From Ktedonobacter sp. (GTDB lineage Bacteria; Chloroflexota; Ktedonobacteria; Ktedonobacterales; Ktedonobacteraceae): a DNA stretch of 5,918 nt. A program made the position numbers and the translations under genes. Below are positions 5,026-5,918 of this stretch, piece after piece. The stretch is from positions 4,586 through 10,503 of the forward strand of contig DMFQ01000212.1 of NCBI GenBank assembly GCA_003450555.1, given 5' to 3'. Below the pieces are notes generated by a model. That model did not search any database and had not been told where the DNA came from. It saw only the letters and a list, made by a program, of their open reading frames with translations. Positions within the stretch are counted from its first letter, which is position 1; every line of letters begins with the position of its first letter.

Positions 5026-5800
5026 TACACCGACAAAGAGCAGAGCCCGCCTCATGTTCGAAGCGGCCGAACTAGACTATGATTTTGGTGCGCAACATCC
5101 CATGCAGCCAAAGCGTTTGCAGGCACTCGTAGATCTGCTGGAGATAAGTGGCTTGTGGGAACCCGACAATGAGCAGACACGATTGAATGGGCGTGCTGCC
5201 ACACCAGAAGAGTTGAGCCTGATACACACGCCTGATTACATTGCAGCCGTACAACGCTTGAGTATTCCTGAAAAAGCTGAGATGAGTGAAGAAGAACGCG
5301 GAGAGCGGGCACAGCTTGCTGCCCGCTCTGGATTTGGAGATGGCGATACCCCCATCATACCTGATATGCATGAGATAGTTACACATATCACAGGTGACAC
5401 ACTTGTTGCTCTCAATGCTGTAATGGGCCTGGCAGAAGGCGGTACATTCAACGCAGAGGGCGAACGCCCTTTCCATGTTTTTCACCCGGCTGGGGGATGG
5501 CATCATGCCTGGGCCGAGCGAGCATCAGGCTTTTGTATCTACAATGATATTGCTGTTGCCATCGCCCATGTGTTACGCGAGAGTGAAGCGAAAGTGCTCT
5601 ACATCGACTTTGATGCCCACCATGGAGACGGTGTTCAGCGTGCCTTCTACGATGACCCTCGCGTTATGACCATTTCGTTTCATGAGACGGGACGCTATCT
5701 CTTCCCTGGAACCGGTGATGTGCTTGAGTTGGGAAAGGGAGCGGGACGTGGCTATTCGGTCAACATTCCTTTGGAGCCATTTACCGAAGATGATTCCTAG
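5018..5800 (+). CDS. acuC: AcuC-type deacetylase, truncated at the C-terminus
   Basis: This 260-residue product is the first two thirds of a class-I-like histone deacetylase family protein; AcuC proteins usually run to about 370-390 residues. Visible family features, in order: an N-terminal HPMQPKRLQAL (27-37), IHTPDYIAAV (69-78), FHPAGGWHHAWAERASGFC (155-173) with the catalytic His pair 162-163, and YND (175-177). Next come YIDFDAHHGDG (195-205), with two zinc ligands Asp199 and His201, and HETGRYLFPGTG (222-233). The frame ends at a TAG directly after EPFTEDDS, a point where family members carry straight on (usually with an aromatic residue). Missing are the third zinc ligand (Asp of the GxDxHxxDPL-like motif) and the transition-state Tyr of the GGGGY segment, so activity is unlikely. 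In Bacillus AcuC reactivates acetyl-CoA synthetase by deacetylation. The gene overlaps acuB by 8 bases. The truncation may reflect a mobile insertion, rearrangement or assembly join at about 5798. Confidence 0.85.
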   Translation: MPNTPTKSRARLMFEAAELDYDFGAQHPMQPKRLQALVDLLEISGLWEPDNEQTRLNGRAATPEELSLIHTPDYIAAVQRLSIPEKAEMSEEERGERAQLAARSGFGDGDTPIIPDMHEIVTHITGDTLVALNAVMGLAEGGTFNAEGERPFHVFHPAGGWHHAWAERASGFCIYNDIAVAIAHVLRESEAKVLYIDFDAHHGDGVQRAFYDDPRVMTISFHETGRYLFPGTGDVLELGKGAGRGYSVNIPLEPFTEDDS

Positions 5801-5918
5801 ATGAGCCGCCAAGTTCGTTAGCGCTCGCGTTGTGTGCTGTTTGTGAGAGAACTCTTCTCAACTGTGATGTGTTCGTAATCCTCTCGGTGTATGCTACGCA
5901 TGTAGATGCCAGAGAAAC
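5801..5918. other. Sequence after the acuC break, not recognised
   Basis: None of the three forward frames after the TAG continues the deacetylase fold; the missing Asp and GGGGY segments are not found. One minus-strand frame is open from the window edge to a TAA at 5818-5820. It encodes about 32 residues including SGIYMRSIHREDYEHITVEK, and could be the tail of a gene entering from the right, but this is too short to judge. No terminal inverted repeat or target-site duplication is visible at the junction. Confidence 0.4.

Overview
The window looks like a stretch of bacterial chromosome from an environmental, non-model organism. My best guess is Chloroflexota, class Ktedonobacteria. The guess rests on moderate G+C, loose gene spacing, short G/C-rich hairpin repeats between genes and the style of the small uncharacterised proteins. 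It is an inference from memory, not something the sequence proves. There are no rRNA or tRNA genes, no CRISPR array and no complete mobile element.

Layout. A small two-helix membrane protein lies on the minus strand (64-456). A non-coding stretch of about 680 bases (457-1136) follows, with several hairpins and the first copy of a 50-base hairpin repeat. All later genes are on the plus strand: a universal stress protein (1137-1652), an unrecognised 129-residue protein (1716-2105), a second copy of the repeat (2161-2210), a 606-residue two-domain protein joining an aminoglycoside-phosphotransferase-like domain to a P-loop kinase domain (2258-4078), a CBS-CBS-ACT protein of the AcuB type (4285-5025), and an AcuC-type deacetylase overlapping it by 8 bases (5018-5800). 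The deacetylase stops about two thirds of the way through its fold. The last 118 bases do not continue it.

How the genes may work together. In Bacillus, acuB and acuC belong to acuABC, where AcuC deacetylates acetyl-CoA synthetase acetylated by AcuA. No acuA is present here. A universal stress protein near a phosphotransferase/P-loop kinase protein recalls the Rv2004c/Rv2005c pair in the mycobacterial DosR dormancy regulon. The block may therefore be an energy-stress and acetylation-control cluster whose CBS domains sense adenine nucleotides. That joint role is inference.

Most worth a second look: the two same-strand 50-base repeats, with an identical loop and compensatory stem changes, each upstream of a stress-related gene; the truncated deacetylase; and a run of eight T at the end of the stress protein, where loss of one T would extend the frame to an ATGA overlap with the next gene.
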